47,211 bases of DNA from Candidatus Kaiserbacteria bacterium RIFCSPHIGHO2_01_FULL_53_29 (GTDB lineage Bacteria > Patescibacteriota > Minisyncoccia > Phycocordibacterales > UBA2100), in the NCBI GenBank assembly GCA_001781125.1, contig MFKT01000009.1:79629-126839 (forward strand), read 5' to 3'. A program made the translations under genes and the position numbers. Positions 38,275 to 46,957 of this stretch are shown here, piece by piece. The notes under the pieces were generated by a model, which was given only the letters and a program-made list of their open reading frames with translations, did no database searches and was not told the origin of the DNA. The stretch's first letter is position 1. Each line of letters begins with the position of its first letter.

Positions 38275-39033
38275 TCACTCAGCCGGTCTTCTGGTCGCGC
38301 GCTTGAGACGGTCTCGTGCGCGCACCAATGCTCCTGCGACCTGCCATTTCAAGCGACGAAGTGATGCCCGCATGTCGGACAAAACTGCTCTTGAACCTGC
38401 AAAAAGGGCATTTGTTTTTGCTCGCCCAAGATCTATCTTGCTTTGTTCCGATATATCGAGACGCACGAAAGCCACGGGTTGCTCGAAGCCCTTGTGGTCG
38501 CGAAAGCGTTTGACGATGAAATGCCATGTAGGGAGTTTGAAGTTGAGGTCTCTGTGCTTGGATGTCCAACCGATATACTCTTGAAAAATGAAGTTGCGGC
38601 AACTACGGTCCAATGCGACTTTGTAAAATCTCTGTTGTTCCTCTGCGGTGATATACATAAACGACCCGGAGCTGATGACAAGTGTCTTAGACAGATCTGC
38701 ATCAGGGTTACTTTCCAGTTGCCGAGAAAAATCCTGCATTGAAATACTTTTGTATGCGACCGTGCGCCTCTTGGCCCAATTGATTGCCCCTTGCGGCGCC
38801 ACGTCGATACCATAACGCTCTAAAGTCTCGAAAGGTAACGAGTTCCTACCATTGCCACAACCGAGATCGAGAACTTCTTTGATGTGCGGAGGGAGGTATT
38901 TTTTGAGATACACGAAACAGCGGTCTGGCTGTTGCATGTAGCTATGCTGGCTTGCGAAGTAATGCGGTCCCACATGAGGCACATCGTGATACTCCGTATC
39001 CGGTAACTTTTCAAAAAAGTCGCGAAACATCAT
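38275..39033 (-). CDS. class I SAM methyltransferase
   Basis: 252 residues starting MMFRDFFEKLPDTEYHDVPH. Motif I is VLDLGCGNGRNSLPFETLER, followed by YGIDVAPQGAINWAKRR, QDFSRQLE and TLVISSGSFMYITAEEQQRF. The C-terminal 60 residues are basic, ending DRLKRATRRPAE, and may bind membrane or nucleic acid. It lies between a GT4 and a capsule-like gene, hence probably a glycan methyltransferase. It starts 10 bp after the end of the capsule-like gene. Confidence 0.82.
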   Translation of the reverse strand: MMFRDFFEKLPDTEYHDVPHVGPHYFASQHSYMQQPDRCFVYLKKYLPPHIKEVLDLGCGNGRNSLPFETLERYGIDVAPQGAINWAKRRTVAYKSISMQDFSRQLESNPDADLSKTLVISSGSFMYITAEEQQRFYKVALDRSCRNFIFQEYIGWTSKHRDLNFKLPTWHFIVKRFRDHKGFEQPVAFVRLDISEQSKIDLGRAKTNALFAGSRAVLSDMRASLRRLKWQVAGALVRARDRLKRATRRPAE

Positions 39034-39043
39034 AGGGTGTCGG

Positions 39044-40621
39044 CTAATTCGAAGTACTTATGAGGCGAATTTTCAGGGCAAGCACATCGGCGAACCGCTT
39101 GAAACCAGCGCGGCGTTTTTCTTCATCTGTCTCGACTTCCCATAGATACATAAGATCGAGCGCCGCGCTGTCTTCATAGAGCGCGGCAATGAAGCGCAGA
39201 AGTTCTTCGTCGTCCGTTGTTACGTTCAGCTGTTTTTTAATAAGTTCCGGCAAGTCTTCGGGCGTTTTGTATTTGCCAATGAATGACAGGGCATTGTAAT
39301 AGACAGTGCCGAAGGTGATGACAGGCTTCTGTAAGAGAGCTGCCTCCCATCCAGGCGTTCCTGTGATGACAGTAACGAGCGCGCAGTACTTGATGAGGTC
39401 GAAGCTTGATATCGAAGGGTTGATGAGCCGGACGTTCGGTATTTTTCTCAATCTCCGATAGAAAGCGCGCGGACGGAACGGAACCATGCCGGGATGTTCT
39501 TTCACATAGAGAAGCATTCCCACGGGGAGTGATCGGGCGATACGAGCGACAGTCTGTACCTGGTCGCTTTCTTCCGGCGCCCACAGAAGAAGCGTAACCT
39601 CCGGCTCATATTGCAGAGGAAAAAAGGTATACGGCTTTGATGTATCGAACTTGTCGTAGAGGTCGTCGAGTCCTATGAGATTGCGTGCCTTTCTCTTGAG
39701 AAGATCATATAGATGTAAAAAAGGGTTGACGGTCGTAAAATCTCTCCGCCGCTCGCCATCCCGACACCACTCTACAAAAGTAAGAACCAAATTGTAATAT
39801 AGCGTCCACAACAATTTTCTCGGCTTCAAGAAGGAAAATTGCCCAGACCGGCCGGGTTTTTCGCGCGAAACAACGACCTTCGTGTAAACGAATGGCCGAT
39901 TCCGGAACTTTTCGAGGAACGCGCGTGCCTCCGCATAATTCGGTATTTTTTCCAGCGGTGTATGCATGCGCTCCTTTAAGAGTCTTTCGACGAATGTGAC
40001 ACGGTCATACACTTGGGACACCGTGACGAGGTCCTCGGTCGAAGGGACGACCGTCGTAAAGACCGGTATGCCGCGTTTCTTCGCCATGTCATAGAGCAAA
40101 AGCGTGCCAAGGCTGCCAAAAATATACCCATAGACGAAATCCGGTTTCTGCTCGTCGAGGAACGCTCCGATGCCCTTGGCGTACACTTGGACCATCCGCA
40201 GCATCTCTTCATGCGTGTAGGACGAACTGTCATGCGGGTACTCACGCACAAGCTGTCCGTACCTCACGACGCGATCCACGTTGATGTATTTCCAGAGCGT
40301 GCCGTACTCATCTTCGAGCTTGGCGAGATATTCTGTATCAAGTTTTTCGCTCTTGTACTGTTTTTGAATCTCCTCATCGAGAATGAGCTCGGTGTAACGA
40401 ATATCGGGCTGGTTCTTGAGAAATCTATAACCGTCGCGTACTTGGACGTACCCGCAAAATTCATCAACGGCCCCCTTCTCTTTCAGAAATTTCGCAAGCT
40501 CGTGCCCGATGTACGCGAATCGCCGCTGTAAGATAAAGCACCCTTTCACCCCGTTAGAAATAGCCCGCCCCACAGGCCCTTCGGGCGCGCTAGCGCGGAC
40601 GCGATTTCTAACGGGGTTCAT
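39044..40621 (-). CDS. capsule-polysaccharide-synthesis-like protein with repeat-derived N-terminus
   Basis: 525 residues from ATG at 40621. Residues 1-25 (MNPVRNRVRASAPEGPVGRA, then ISNGV) come from element copy C (40548-40617); GTG 40549 is the edge codon. The remaining protein resembles the Kps capsule synthesis family: FVYGYIFGSLGTLLLYDMAK, FFPLQYEPEVTLLLWAPEES, LPVGMLLYVKEHPGMVPFRP and the C-terminal LVTVITGTPGWEAALLQKPV, ITFGTVYYN. Members are GT-B-like transferases that add Kdo-type linker or capsule sugars. It follows pseI by 4 bp, so it might use the nine-carbon sugar, but this is inference. Confidence 0.8.
   Translation of the reverse strand: MNPVRNRVRASAPEGPVGRAISNGVKGCFILQRRFAYIGHELAKFLKEKGAVDEFCGYVQVRDGYRFLKNQPDIRYTELILDEEIQKQYKSEKLDTEYLAKLEDEYGTLWKYINVDRVVRYGQLVREYPHDSSSYTHEEMLRMVQVYAKGIGAFLDEQKPDFVYGYIFGSLGTLLLYDMAKKRGIPVFTTVVPSTEDLVTVSQVYDRVTFVERLLKERMHTPLEKIPNYAEARAFLEKFRNRPFVYTKVVVSREKPGRSGQFSFLKPRKLLWTLYYNLVLTFVEWCRDGERRRDFTTVNPFLHLYDLLKRKARNLIGLDDLYDKFDTSKPYTFFPLQYEPEVTLLLWAPEESDQVQTVARIARSLPVGMLLYVKEHPGMVPFRPRAFYRRLRKIPNVRLINPSISSFDLIKYCALVTVITGTPGWEAALLQKPVITFGTVYYNALSFIGKYKTPEDLPELIKKQLNVTTDDEELLRFIAALYEDSAALDLMYLWEVETDEEKRRAGFKRFADVLALKIRLISTSN
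40548..40617 (-). mobile_element. MNPVR inverted-repeat element, copy C (short)
   Basis: 70 bp with 14-bp perfect ends ACCCCGTTAGAAAT / ATTTCTAACGGGGT. The interior is GC-rich (GCGCGCTAGCGC) and unlike copies A and B. It again starts with the ATGA context and supplies the start codon and 25 codons of a gene. TGA stands on both flanks. Confidence 0.8.
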
Positions 40622-40625
40622 ATGA

Positions 40626-41672
40626 TTATCGAGATACGTGGTGTATCGAGAGAGGTGTCGCTCGTTTCAAATCGGAGGCGGCACGTTTCCCAAGAACTGT
40701 CCGATACCACTTTGGCGCAAGGCCGTTTCCGGGACGGATCGATCGAACATTCTCCGGAGTAAATCTTTCTCCTTTTCTGATATCTTTCACGACAAAAAGT
40801 GACTTCCGGAATACGATATTCTCTCTTTCGCTTTTTGAGCGTTTATACGATGGCGCTCCTATCGCCTTCTCGACAAGGCGAACAGACCCCACGAGCTCCG
40901 CAAATTCTTTGGGCTCTAGAGAAAATGCGGCATCCGGACCACCATCTGCGCGCGCAAGCGTAATGTGTTTCTCGATGACGCACGCACCGAGTGCCACCGA
41001 TGCGACTGCCACGTCGTGCGAAAGTGTATGGTCTGAAAGGCCCGCAAGGACTTTAAACCGCTTCCGCAAATCAGGAATCGTCGCAAGATTCATTTCTTCA
41101 GGATTCGCCGGATACGCGCTCACGCACTGAAGCAAGATTATCTCCGGCGTACCAAACTTCTTAAGCGTTTTAATAGCCAAGGTGATCTCATCTATTGAGG
41201 CCATACCGCGCGACATAATGACAGGCTTTTTCGTCTTACCGACTCGCTCAAGAAGGGGTATGTCCACAACTTCAAATGAAGCAACTTTGTAGATCGATGT
41301 TTCTAGTTTCTCAAGAAAATCCACAGATGAATTATCGAAAGGCGTCGAGAAGCATATCAACCCGCGCTTTTTTGCGTGTGTGAACAATTTTCTATGCCAC
41401 TCCCACGGCGTTGAAGCTTCTCCGTAGAGCTGAAAGAGAGTCTTCCCACGCCACGCAGGATTCGTACGAACGATGAATTCCGGCCGATCGGAATCGAGGG
41501 TTATGGTATCCGGCGTGTATGTCTGGAGCTTCACTGCGTCGACACCGGCATCTGCCGCAGCGTCAATGATTTTGAGCGCCCGCTTGATGTCGCCATTGTG
41601 ATTTCCGGAAATCTCGGCAACCATAAAAACAGGTTCACCGTTGCCGATTTTTCGCTTTCCGATCTTAAACAT
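40626..41672 (-). CDS. pseI: pseudaminic/nonulosonic acid synthase
   Basis: 348 residues from ATG at 41672 (MFKIGKRKIGNGEPVFMVAE); the longer frame upstream overlaps the acetyltransferase gene and is a shadow. It condenses phosphoenolpyruvate with a 2,4-diacetamido-trideoxy hexose to give a nine-carbon acid. The NeuB barrel shows EISGNHNGD, DAVKLQTYTPDTIT, FSTPFDNSSVDFLE, SRGMASIDEI, LLQCVSAYPANPEEMNLATI and GLSDHTLSHDVAVASVALGA, then CVIEKHITLARADGGPDAAF. The C-terminal 60 residues form the SAF antifreeze-like domain (DIRKGERFTPENVRSIRPGN). The LARADGGPDAAFS loop favours the PseI over the NeuB type, though legionaminate synthase cannot be excluded. Confidence 0.9.
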   Translation of the reverse strand: MFKIGKRKIGNGEPVFMVAEISGNHNGDIKRALKIIDAAADAGVDAVKLQTYTPDTITLDSDRPEFIVRTNPAWRGKTLFQLYGEASTPWEWHRKLFTHAKKRGLICFSTPFDNSSVDFLEKLETSIYKVASFEVVDIPLLERVGKTKKPVIMSRGMASIDEITLAIKTLKKFGTPEIILLQCVSAYPANPEEMNLATIPDLRKRFKVLAGLSDHTLSHDVAVASVALGACVIEKHITLARADGGPDAAFSLEPKEFAELVGSVRLVEKAIGAPSYKRSKSERENIVFRKSLFVVKDIRKGERFTPENVRSIRPGNGLAPKWYRTVLGKRAASDLKRATPLSIHHVSR

Positions 41673-41698
41673 GTGGCGATAGTAGCACTTGAAAACCC

Positions 41699-42181
41699 CT
41701 ATCGCCACTCGACCATAGGGCGGTCGTCGTTTTGATCTTCCGACGGTAATTCTGAAGTCGGCGCAAGGCCGAGTGCACGCGCGATGGCTTCCGATGCCGG
41801 GTTCGCTCCCTTCTTGATGCGCGCTGCAAGCTTTTTGCCTGCAAGATGCTCGCGCACGAACTGCATAACCATGTGTTTTCCCAATCCTTTTGCGCGCCAT
41901 GTCGGAGATACAGTATAAGAAATTTCCGTGAATCCATCAGTGCGCGTGTCTGACCGGACGGTTCCAACGGGATTCCCATCGATTTCCGCGATGTACAGCG
42001 AGCGGCCGGGGAAAATGCCATGCACGACTTTTTCAAGCCACGCGACGTGTTCTTCCCAGATTAGCGGCGCGGTCGTTCTTGAGGCGCGGCGCGTCTTCTC
42101 ATCGTTGCGCCACTCGAAAAGCGTTCTTGCATCCTCGATGGTTACGGGCCGTATACGAAGCAATTCTTCCATAAAATTCAA
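41699..42181 (-). CDS. GNAT acetyltransferase, PseH-like
   Basis: 160 residues from ATG at 42181; ATG 42172 (MEELLRIRPVTIEDARTLFE) is equally good. It has a GNAT fold: N-terminal LFEWRNDEKTRRASRT, central IDGNPVGTVRSDT, acetyl-CoA loop SPTWRAKGLGKHMVMQFVRE and C-terminal GANPASEAIARALGLAPTSE. In pseudaminic acid synthesis PseH N-acetylates the 4-amino sugar made by PseC, and the position between pseI and other pathway genes supports that role. The first codons overlap the upstream YdcF-like gene by 4 bp. Confidence 0.8.
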   Translation of the reverse strand: MNFMEELLRIRPVTIEDARTLFEWRNDEKTRRASRTTAPLIWEEHVAWLEKVVHGIFPGRSLYIAEIDGNPVGTVRSDTRTDGFTEISYTVSPTWRAKGLGKHMVMQFVREHLAGKKLAARIKKGANPASEAIARALGLAPTSELPSEDQNDDRPMVEWR

Positions 42182-42795
42182 CGATAATGATATGAACCAT
42201 TCCGTATCTGCCGTATACCCTCCTCCTCATGTGCGATACGCCGTTTCAGAAACTCACTTCGGTAGGCTTCATCAATAGCAGATTTCCACTTTTCTGGCGA
42301 GTCGTTCAAAAGGGTTTCTTCCGCCCCTATTATTTTGACGTTACCGTTCATGACGGGAAACCTTGTGGCGATGATGGCTTCGACGCGCGGAACGTGCCAA
42401 CGATTGGTCACTATCAAGACCCGCTTCCATGTGCGGTCAATGAGCATTTTCTGGATCGCTTCCATTTGCTGAAAGGTCGAGTTCGATCCTTTCTCGAGAA
42501 ATATCCGCGGTTCCATGATGCCGCGCTCAAGAAGTTCATCGCGCATAACCTCCGATAGTAACGGCTGCATCATGTCGTGACTCTCATATCCTCTGCCGCC
42601 ACTTAGCACGAGTAACGCATGCGGGTACTTGTGCGCAAGTAGTACTGCGGCTTCGATGCGCAATTGCTGCCCTGGCGCGCCGTACTCATCGTCCTTAGCG
42701 GTTAGCGCGGTGCTCACCCACCTTGCTCCCTGCTTCTTTACCGAACCGGAAAGGATAGCAATCGCATTGGGCTGTATTTTTTCATTCCAACTCAT
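42178..42795 (-). CDS. YdcF/DUF218-like protein
   Basis: 205 residues from ATG at 42795 (MSWNEKIQPNAIAILSGSVK), overlapping the aldo/keto reductase stop as ATGA. The DUF218 pattern is present: IAILSGSVKKQGARWV, HALLVLSGGRGYESHDMMQP, IFLEKGSNSTFQQMEAIQKM and RVLIVTNRWHVPRVEAIIAT. Family members bind S-adenosyl methionine or act near envelope polysaccharide synthesis, and their reaction is not known. No membrane anchor is visible, unlike SanA/ElyC forms. Embedded in the nonulosonic acid gene group. Confidence 0.78.
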   Translation of the reverse strand: MSWNEKIQPNAIAILSGSVKKQGARWVSTALTAKDDEYGAPGQQLRIEAAVLLAHKYPHALLVLSGGRGYESHDMMQPLLSEVMRDELLERGIMEPRIFLEKGSNSTFQQMEAIQKMLIDRTWKRVLIVTNRWHVPRVEAIIATRFPVMNGNVKIIGAEETLLNDSPEKWKSAIDEAYRSEFLKRRIAHEEEGIRQIRNGSYHYR

Positions 42796-43673
42796 ACAGT
42801 TTTCCACGACCGGGGATCGGCGATGGTCCGGTCCACAGTTTGAAAGGTGGAAACCATCTCGTCAATCCACGGCCCGTGCTCAGCGGATGATCGCTCGAGT
42901 GCAACGGTGATCTCTTTCAGCTGTACCGCGCTATCGACACCGAACACAATGTGGTCCGCGCGGCAGTTGAGAGAAGCGAAGCCGAGCGAAGCTTCAAGCT
43001 GTGAGAGATTATGCCGCTTCGCTATCCCGATGAACTGTCTAAGACATGACCGTGCATGCACAAGATGGGGCGGCAGGTGCTCCGGGTCCATGAGAAGAAG
43101 ACCTTGCAGGAACGGGCTACGCGCGAATACCGTGACGTTTTTTGCTTTTGCGCGGGCGAAGAAGTCTGTTTGGTCCAATCGCTGATCAAAGGCGTTGTAG
43201 GAAATTTGCACATAATCCATATCGAGCTCAATCGCATGCAGCGCGTCTGCTTCGTCGTAGACAGAAACGCCGATGTTTAAGACGACTCCTGATTTTCTTG
43301 CGTCTTGCATGCTTTTTATAATCCCTCTTTTATACATATTTTGCGGCGCGTGCAGCAAGCAACCGTCGAGCCTCGATATCTGCAGGCGCGATAAGGAGGC
43401 CTCGATTTCTTCCCGTACCGGCGCGGCATCATCCCCTTGTATCTTTGTTATGACATACGCATGCCGCGCAAGCGCGCTCGACGTTATCCATTGTCCCAAA
43501 ATTGCTTCGGCTCTGCCGTATGCCGAAGCGGTGTCGAACGTGTTGATGCCGCCTTCAAGCGCAGCATTGAGGATGGCGAACGCCTGGTCTTTTGCCGGTG
43601 CGCCGTGCATATTCGAAACGCCATACGCCATCCCCAGCTGGGCCGTTCCCAAGACTAATCTGGACATCGTCAT
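42792..43673 (-). CDS. aldo/keto reductase
   Basis: 293 residues from ATG at 43673 (MTMSRLVLGTAQLGMAYGVS), or two codons later at 43667. A TIM-barrel oxidoreductase with the catalytic tetrad visible: FDTASAYGRAEAILGQW (Asp, Tyr), YVITKIQG (Lys) and GCLLHAPQNMYK (His). Also VVLNIGVSVYDEADALHAIE and DYVQISYNAFDQRLDQTDFF. Members in nonulosonate loci are thought to reduce a keto sugar intermediate; this one lies directly upstream of the YdcF, GNAT and PseI genes. It is divergent from the EamA-like gene, with a 79-bp gap. Confidence 0.85.
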   Translation of the reverse strand: MTMSRLVLGTAQLGMAYGVSNMHGAPAKDQAFAILNAALEGGINTFDTASAYGRAEAILGQWITSSALARHAYVITKIQGDDAAPVREEIEASLSRLQISRLDGCLLHAPQNMYKRGIIKSMQDARKSGVVLNIGVSVYDEADALHAIELDMDYVQISYNAFDQRLDQTDFFARAKAKNVTVFARSPFLQGLLLMDPEHLPPHLVHARSCLRQFIGIAKRHNLSQLEASLGFASLNCRADHIVFGVDSAVQLKEITVALERSSAEHGPWIDEMVSTFQTVDRTIADPRSWKTV

Positions 43674-43752
43674 GACTTTTCTTGAATTGTCCACCATTCT
43701 GCCCACTATATATCTTTCTGTAACATCCCGAAACTCTGCTAAAGTAGTGAGC

Positions 43753-44592
43753 ATGTTCGGCATGCTGCTCGCCCTCGTCAGCAATGCATTTCAGGAGCTG
43801 GCCGATTCAGTCGGTAAGTATGAGATTCATACGCGCGCCGCGAGCATCTATACCATCGGGTTCTTAAGTCTTTTATTCGGCGCTATTCTCCTCGTCGCGG
43901 AAGGACTCATGCGGCACAGCTTCGTATTTTCCTTTGCGTCATTGCCCACCTTTGTGCCGCGCCTCTTTCTCGAAGTACTCCAAGCACATGTAACGGTACG
44001 CGCCGTCGCGACTGCTGACAGGAGCGACTTCGGACTCGTGCGCACACTTACCATCCCGCTGCTTCTCATCGTTGACGTCGCTCTTGGATACGCGATTGCG
44101 CCTGCTCAATTTCTCGGTGTCGCAATTATCGTGCTCGCAGTAACCACCCTCGTACTTATCGAGCGCACTCATATGAAAGGGTTCTGGTTATTGCTCCTGA
44201 CCGCGATCAATGCCGTCATCACCATCTCGCTGTATAAATATGACATCACGCATTTCAACTCAGTCGAGGCGGAGCAAACGATAGTCAACTGCGTGCTCAT
44301 GGTCTACTTCTTCTCACTCGCTGTGTATGTTGCCAAGGAAAACCCGTTCGGTTTCCTGCGGCGCCCGCTATTCCTTCTTCAGTCACTCGCAAGCGGCTCG
44401 GCATATGTGGCTACCTCTTTTGCATACCTATTCGCACCCGCATCAATTATTACTACCGCCCTTCGGAGTTTTTCCGTGCTATTTGCACTTATCTCCGGCA
44501 AATTCTATTTCCACGAAAAGCACATGCACCTGAAGGTAGCCCTATTTCTCATGGTCACGGCTGGCCTCGTTCTGCTTACCGTGCACGTCTAA
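43753..44592 (+). CDS. EamA/DMT-like membrane transporter
   Basis: 279 residues from ATG at 43753 (MFGMLLALVSNAFQELADSV). The open frame extends 480 bases upstream, but that part antisenses the aldo/keto reductase. About ten hydrophobic helices occur in two EamA-like halves: IYTIGFLSLLFGAILLVAEG, LTIPLLLIVDVALGYAIAPA, FLGVAIIVLAVTTLVLIER, then FWLLLLTAINAVITISLYKY and SIITTALRSFSVLFALISGK, FYFHEKHMHLKVALFLMVTA. DMT transporters move nucleotide-sugars, amino acids or drugs; inside this locus a sugar-precursor carrier or undecaprenyl flippase subunit is possible. Lone plus-strand gene among minus neighbours. Confidence 0.72.
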   Translation: MFGMLLALVSNAFQELADSVGKYEIHTRAASIYTIGFLSLLFGAILLVAEGLMRHSFVFSFASLPTFVPRLFLEVLQAHVTVRAVATADRSDFGLVRTLTIPLLLIVDVALGYAIAPAQFLGVAIIVLAVTTLVLIERTHMKGFWLLLLTAINAVITISLYKYDITHFNSVEAEQTIVNCVLMVYFFSLAVYVAKENPFGFLRRPLFLLQSLASGSAYVATSFAYLFAPASIITTALRSFSVLFALISGKFYFHEKHMHLKVALFLMVTAGLVLLTVHV

Positions 44593-44644
44593 CCATTATT
44601 CTCTTTCCTATCAAAGAAAAAACAGGTCCCGTGCTTTGAGAAGA

Positions 44645-45565
44645 TTATGGTCTTCGCTGAATAAAGTCGTTAGCAATCTGGATATCCTTCTTTACCCATT
44701 CCTCATCTTTGCATGACTGAAAAACAGGATTTTCTCCAAGCTGCGCGAGTAGGTGCTTAATATCGCCCGCATTACCCTCATTTTCCACAACAATTCGGAT
44801 GCGATGAAAATATGTATTCATTGCGATACGAAGAACTCGGTTGCGCGCATCGGAATCCGTTGCATTGAGCGCCAATTCCTCGGCTTGACGGCACACTTCT
44901 TCTGAGAGTGCGACACCTTCTTCATGTCTGCCGAGAGCCGGCAAAAGAAGACCGCTCACATTCATCTGCGCATAAAGCTTACCGGGAATATCTCCCGCAC
45001 GCTCCGCTTCGTCGGCCGACATACCGGCAAGCGACATCGACTTTTGGTAATCTCCCTTCTGGTACTCGGCCATGTGCAGTTCGTACGACAATTTACTGCG
45101 CAGCCTCAGTGCCTCGGGAACTTCCGGATCATCGAGCTTCTCAATGAGCGTGTCGGCGAATTTCTGCATTCGGTTATACGCTCCGATACGGCGAAATGTC
45201 GCCGTCACTGTCAAAAGCTCTTCCGGTGTAAGGAGCTTTTCGTGTTCGGCAAGAGCTTCCGTTACAGCACGGAAAAACGGGCTCGCGGGCAGATTAACCA
45301 AGCTCGACGCAAAACTGAGCCGCGCAAGAAGCGTCGGGTCCTGTCGCACGGTAGCGAGAACCGGGCCGCGGATCTTCTCATGTAAGACTCTCCGTGTCTG
45401 CTCATCTGCAGATGTCATTTGGTCATCTATCTCGCCAACTTTCCCCGCGAGCCCGTCATCATTGCTACGGGCCATTGCGATGACTTCAGCTACGGTAGCC
45501 TCGAAAGTCTGCGTTTGTTTGACGCCATCTCCCACGTCTTGATTTGCATGGATATTCTCAATCAT
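44645..45565 (-). CDS. TPR-like helical protein, unknown
   Basis: 306 residues. No signal peptide or membrane helix. From about residue 75 the sequence is a run of amphipathic helix pairs resembling degenerate TPRs: ELLTVTATFRRIGAYNRMQK, RLRSKLSYELHMAEYQKGDY, then QKSMSLAGMSADEAER, GKLYAQMNVSGLLLPALGRH and EEGVALSEEVCRQAEELALN. The first 70 residues are acidic and possibly coiled. It probably serves as a cytoplasmic scaffold or binding protein; nothing shows a catalytic site. It sits 19 bp downstream of the class III aminotransferase and is likely co-transcribed with it. Confidence 0.75.
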   Translation of the reverse strand: MIENIHANQDVGDGVKQTQTFEATVAEVIAMARSNDDGLAGKVGEIDDQMTSADEQTRRVLHEKIRGPVLATVRQDPTLLARLSFASSLVNLPASPFFRAVTEALAEHEKLLTPEELLTVTATFRRIGAYNRMQKFADTLIEKLDDPEVPEALRLRSKLSYELHMAEYQKGDYQKSMSLAGMSADEAERAGDIPGKLYAQMNVSGLLLPALGRHEEGVALSEEVCRQAEELALNATDSDARNRVLRIAMNTYFHRIRIVVENEGNAGDIKHLLAQLGENPVFQSCKDEEWVKKDIQIANDFIQRRP

Positions 45566-45584
45566 AAGGAATCTGTACCTTTAT

Positions 45585-46934
45585 TTAATTGAGCCGCTGG
45601 AATCCCGTATGCGCTACGGGGCCCTTCAAGAGTTTTTTCACGCCACCGGTCTTTCGAGCTTTTGCAATGATACCGAAGACCTCGTCGACAGCCCTCGCGT
45701 AGCGTGCAATGTGCGCATCAGTGTGCGCATACGAGGCATAAAATATACCTCCCGCAAGTATTCCGCACTGCAACATTTCTTGCGTAAAGAGTGTCTTCGC
45801 CTCATTTCCGTCCTCACCCTTAAACGCAATTGTAAGAATAACCGGCACTTCTGCCGTTTCAATTGCAATCCCGTGTTTGGCAGCGGTCTTTTTCCAAATC
45901 TCTTTTATCTTTAGGCTCGTTTTTATAAGATGTTGTGAAAGTCCCACGTGTTTCATTTTTTTTATCGTCGCTAGTGCCGCTGCTGGCCCGATTCTGTCCG
46001 TCCAATAAGAGCTCGATATGAAACTTCCTTGCGCCGCTTGCATTACCTCGCGCTTTCCTATAATTGCCGCCATGGGATACCCGTTCGACAAAGCTTTCCC
46101 GAATATGGCCATGTCGGGATTCACTTTGTAATGCAGGTGTGCCCCACCGAAGGTAAGTTTCCAACCGATCGTAATTTCATCAAAGACGAGGACTGCACCA
46201 GTCTTGTCGGCAATCGCTCGCACTTTCTGGAGAAAATTGTCTTTCGGCTCATCGCTGTGGACCGGCTCCATGATAATTGCGGCAATTTTCCCGTCATTCT
46301 CTTTCACGATTTTTTCTAACTCATCGATCTGGTTGTAGTGAAAAGGCAGAATCGTCCCACGCAAACCCTGCGGGACACCCTTGGGCTCAAGCCCCGAAAG
46401 GAGATGATCATTCAACCCTTTGGGGTCTTTCAAATTCGTCGCGAGATACCAATCTGCCCATCCATGATAGCCACAAAACGCAATGATGTCGCGGCCGGTA
46501 TACGCACGCGCGATGCGCGCAGCAATCGCCATCGATTCGCCTCCTGCACGAGCATACCGAACCATATGAGCCCACGGGTGAATGCTGCACAAGAGTTCCG
46601 CGAGTTCCACTTCTTCCGGAGCGTTGAGTGTACTGATAGATCCCCGACGTACAACATTGGCAACAGCTTTGTTAACGTCAAAATCCGCATAACCGAGGGC
46701 GCACGCGCCGACGGCCATGAGAGACATGTCGAGATACTTCCGGCCATCCAAATCCCATATATATACGGCTTTCGCTTTCGAGTAGTAAGCCGGCCAGAGA
46801 TCAGGAAGGAACATTTCGGCACGTTTGGAAAGAAGCTGATTGCCGCCGGGGATGATTTTCTTCGCCCTCTTCCAGAGCCGCTGGCCTTTCCCCGATAGTA
46901 GGTCATCTTTTTTAAGATTCGATCTCTTTTTCAT
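45585..46934 (-). CDS. class III aminotransferase (glutamate-1-semialdehyde-aminomutase-like)
   Basis: 449 residues. A PLP enzyme with RAKKIIPGGNQLLSKRAEMF, VYIWDLDGRKYLDMSL, MVRYARAGGESMAIAARIAR, IIAFCGYHGWADWYLATNLK, AAIIMEPVHSDEPKD, GAVLVFDEITIGWKLTFGGA and the Schiff-base lysine region MAIFGKALSNGYPMAAIIGK. It resembles HemL, but its place between a PseC-like aminotransferase and nonulosonate genes argues for a sugar or amino-acid substrate of the surface pathway. Similar HemL-like genes accompany pseudaminic/legionaminic loci in other bacteria in my recollection. Length is normal and catalytic residues are intact. Confidence 0.88.
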   Translation of the reverse strand: MKKRSNLKKDDLLSGKGQRLWKRAKKIIPGGNQLLSKRAEMFLPDLWPAYYSKAKAVYIWDLDGRKYLDMSLMAVGACALGYADFDVNKAVANVVRRGSISTLNAPEEVELAELLCSIHPWAHMVRYARAGGESMAIAARIARAYTGRDIIAFCGYHGWADWYLATNLKDPKGLNDHLLSGLEPKGVPQGLRGTILPFHYNQIDELEKIVKENDGKIAAIIMEPVHSDEPKDNFLQKVRAIADKTGAVLVFDEITIGWKLTFGGAHLHYKVNPDMAIFGKALSNGYPMAAIIGKREVMQAAQGSFISSSYWTDRIGPAAALATIKKMKHVGLSQHLIKTSLKIKEIWKKTAAKHGIAIETAEVPVILTIAFKGEDGNEAKTLFTQEMLQCGILAGGIFYASYAHTDAHIARYARAVDEVFGIIAKARKTGGVKKLLKGPVAHTGFQRLN

Positions 46935-46957
46935 ACGATGTTAAGTACCCTCGGTAT

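Noticed and set aside
43273..43752. Plus-strand N-terminal extension of the EamA-like gene.
   Set aside because: It is antisense to the aldo/keto reductase, whose catalytic tetrad is intact. The hydrophobic transporter sequence begins at 43753.
44593..44644. Terminator between the convergent EamA-like and TPR genes.
   Set aside because: Only a weak five-base stem (TCTTT/AAAGA) without a T-run could be seen.
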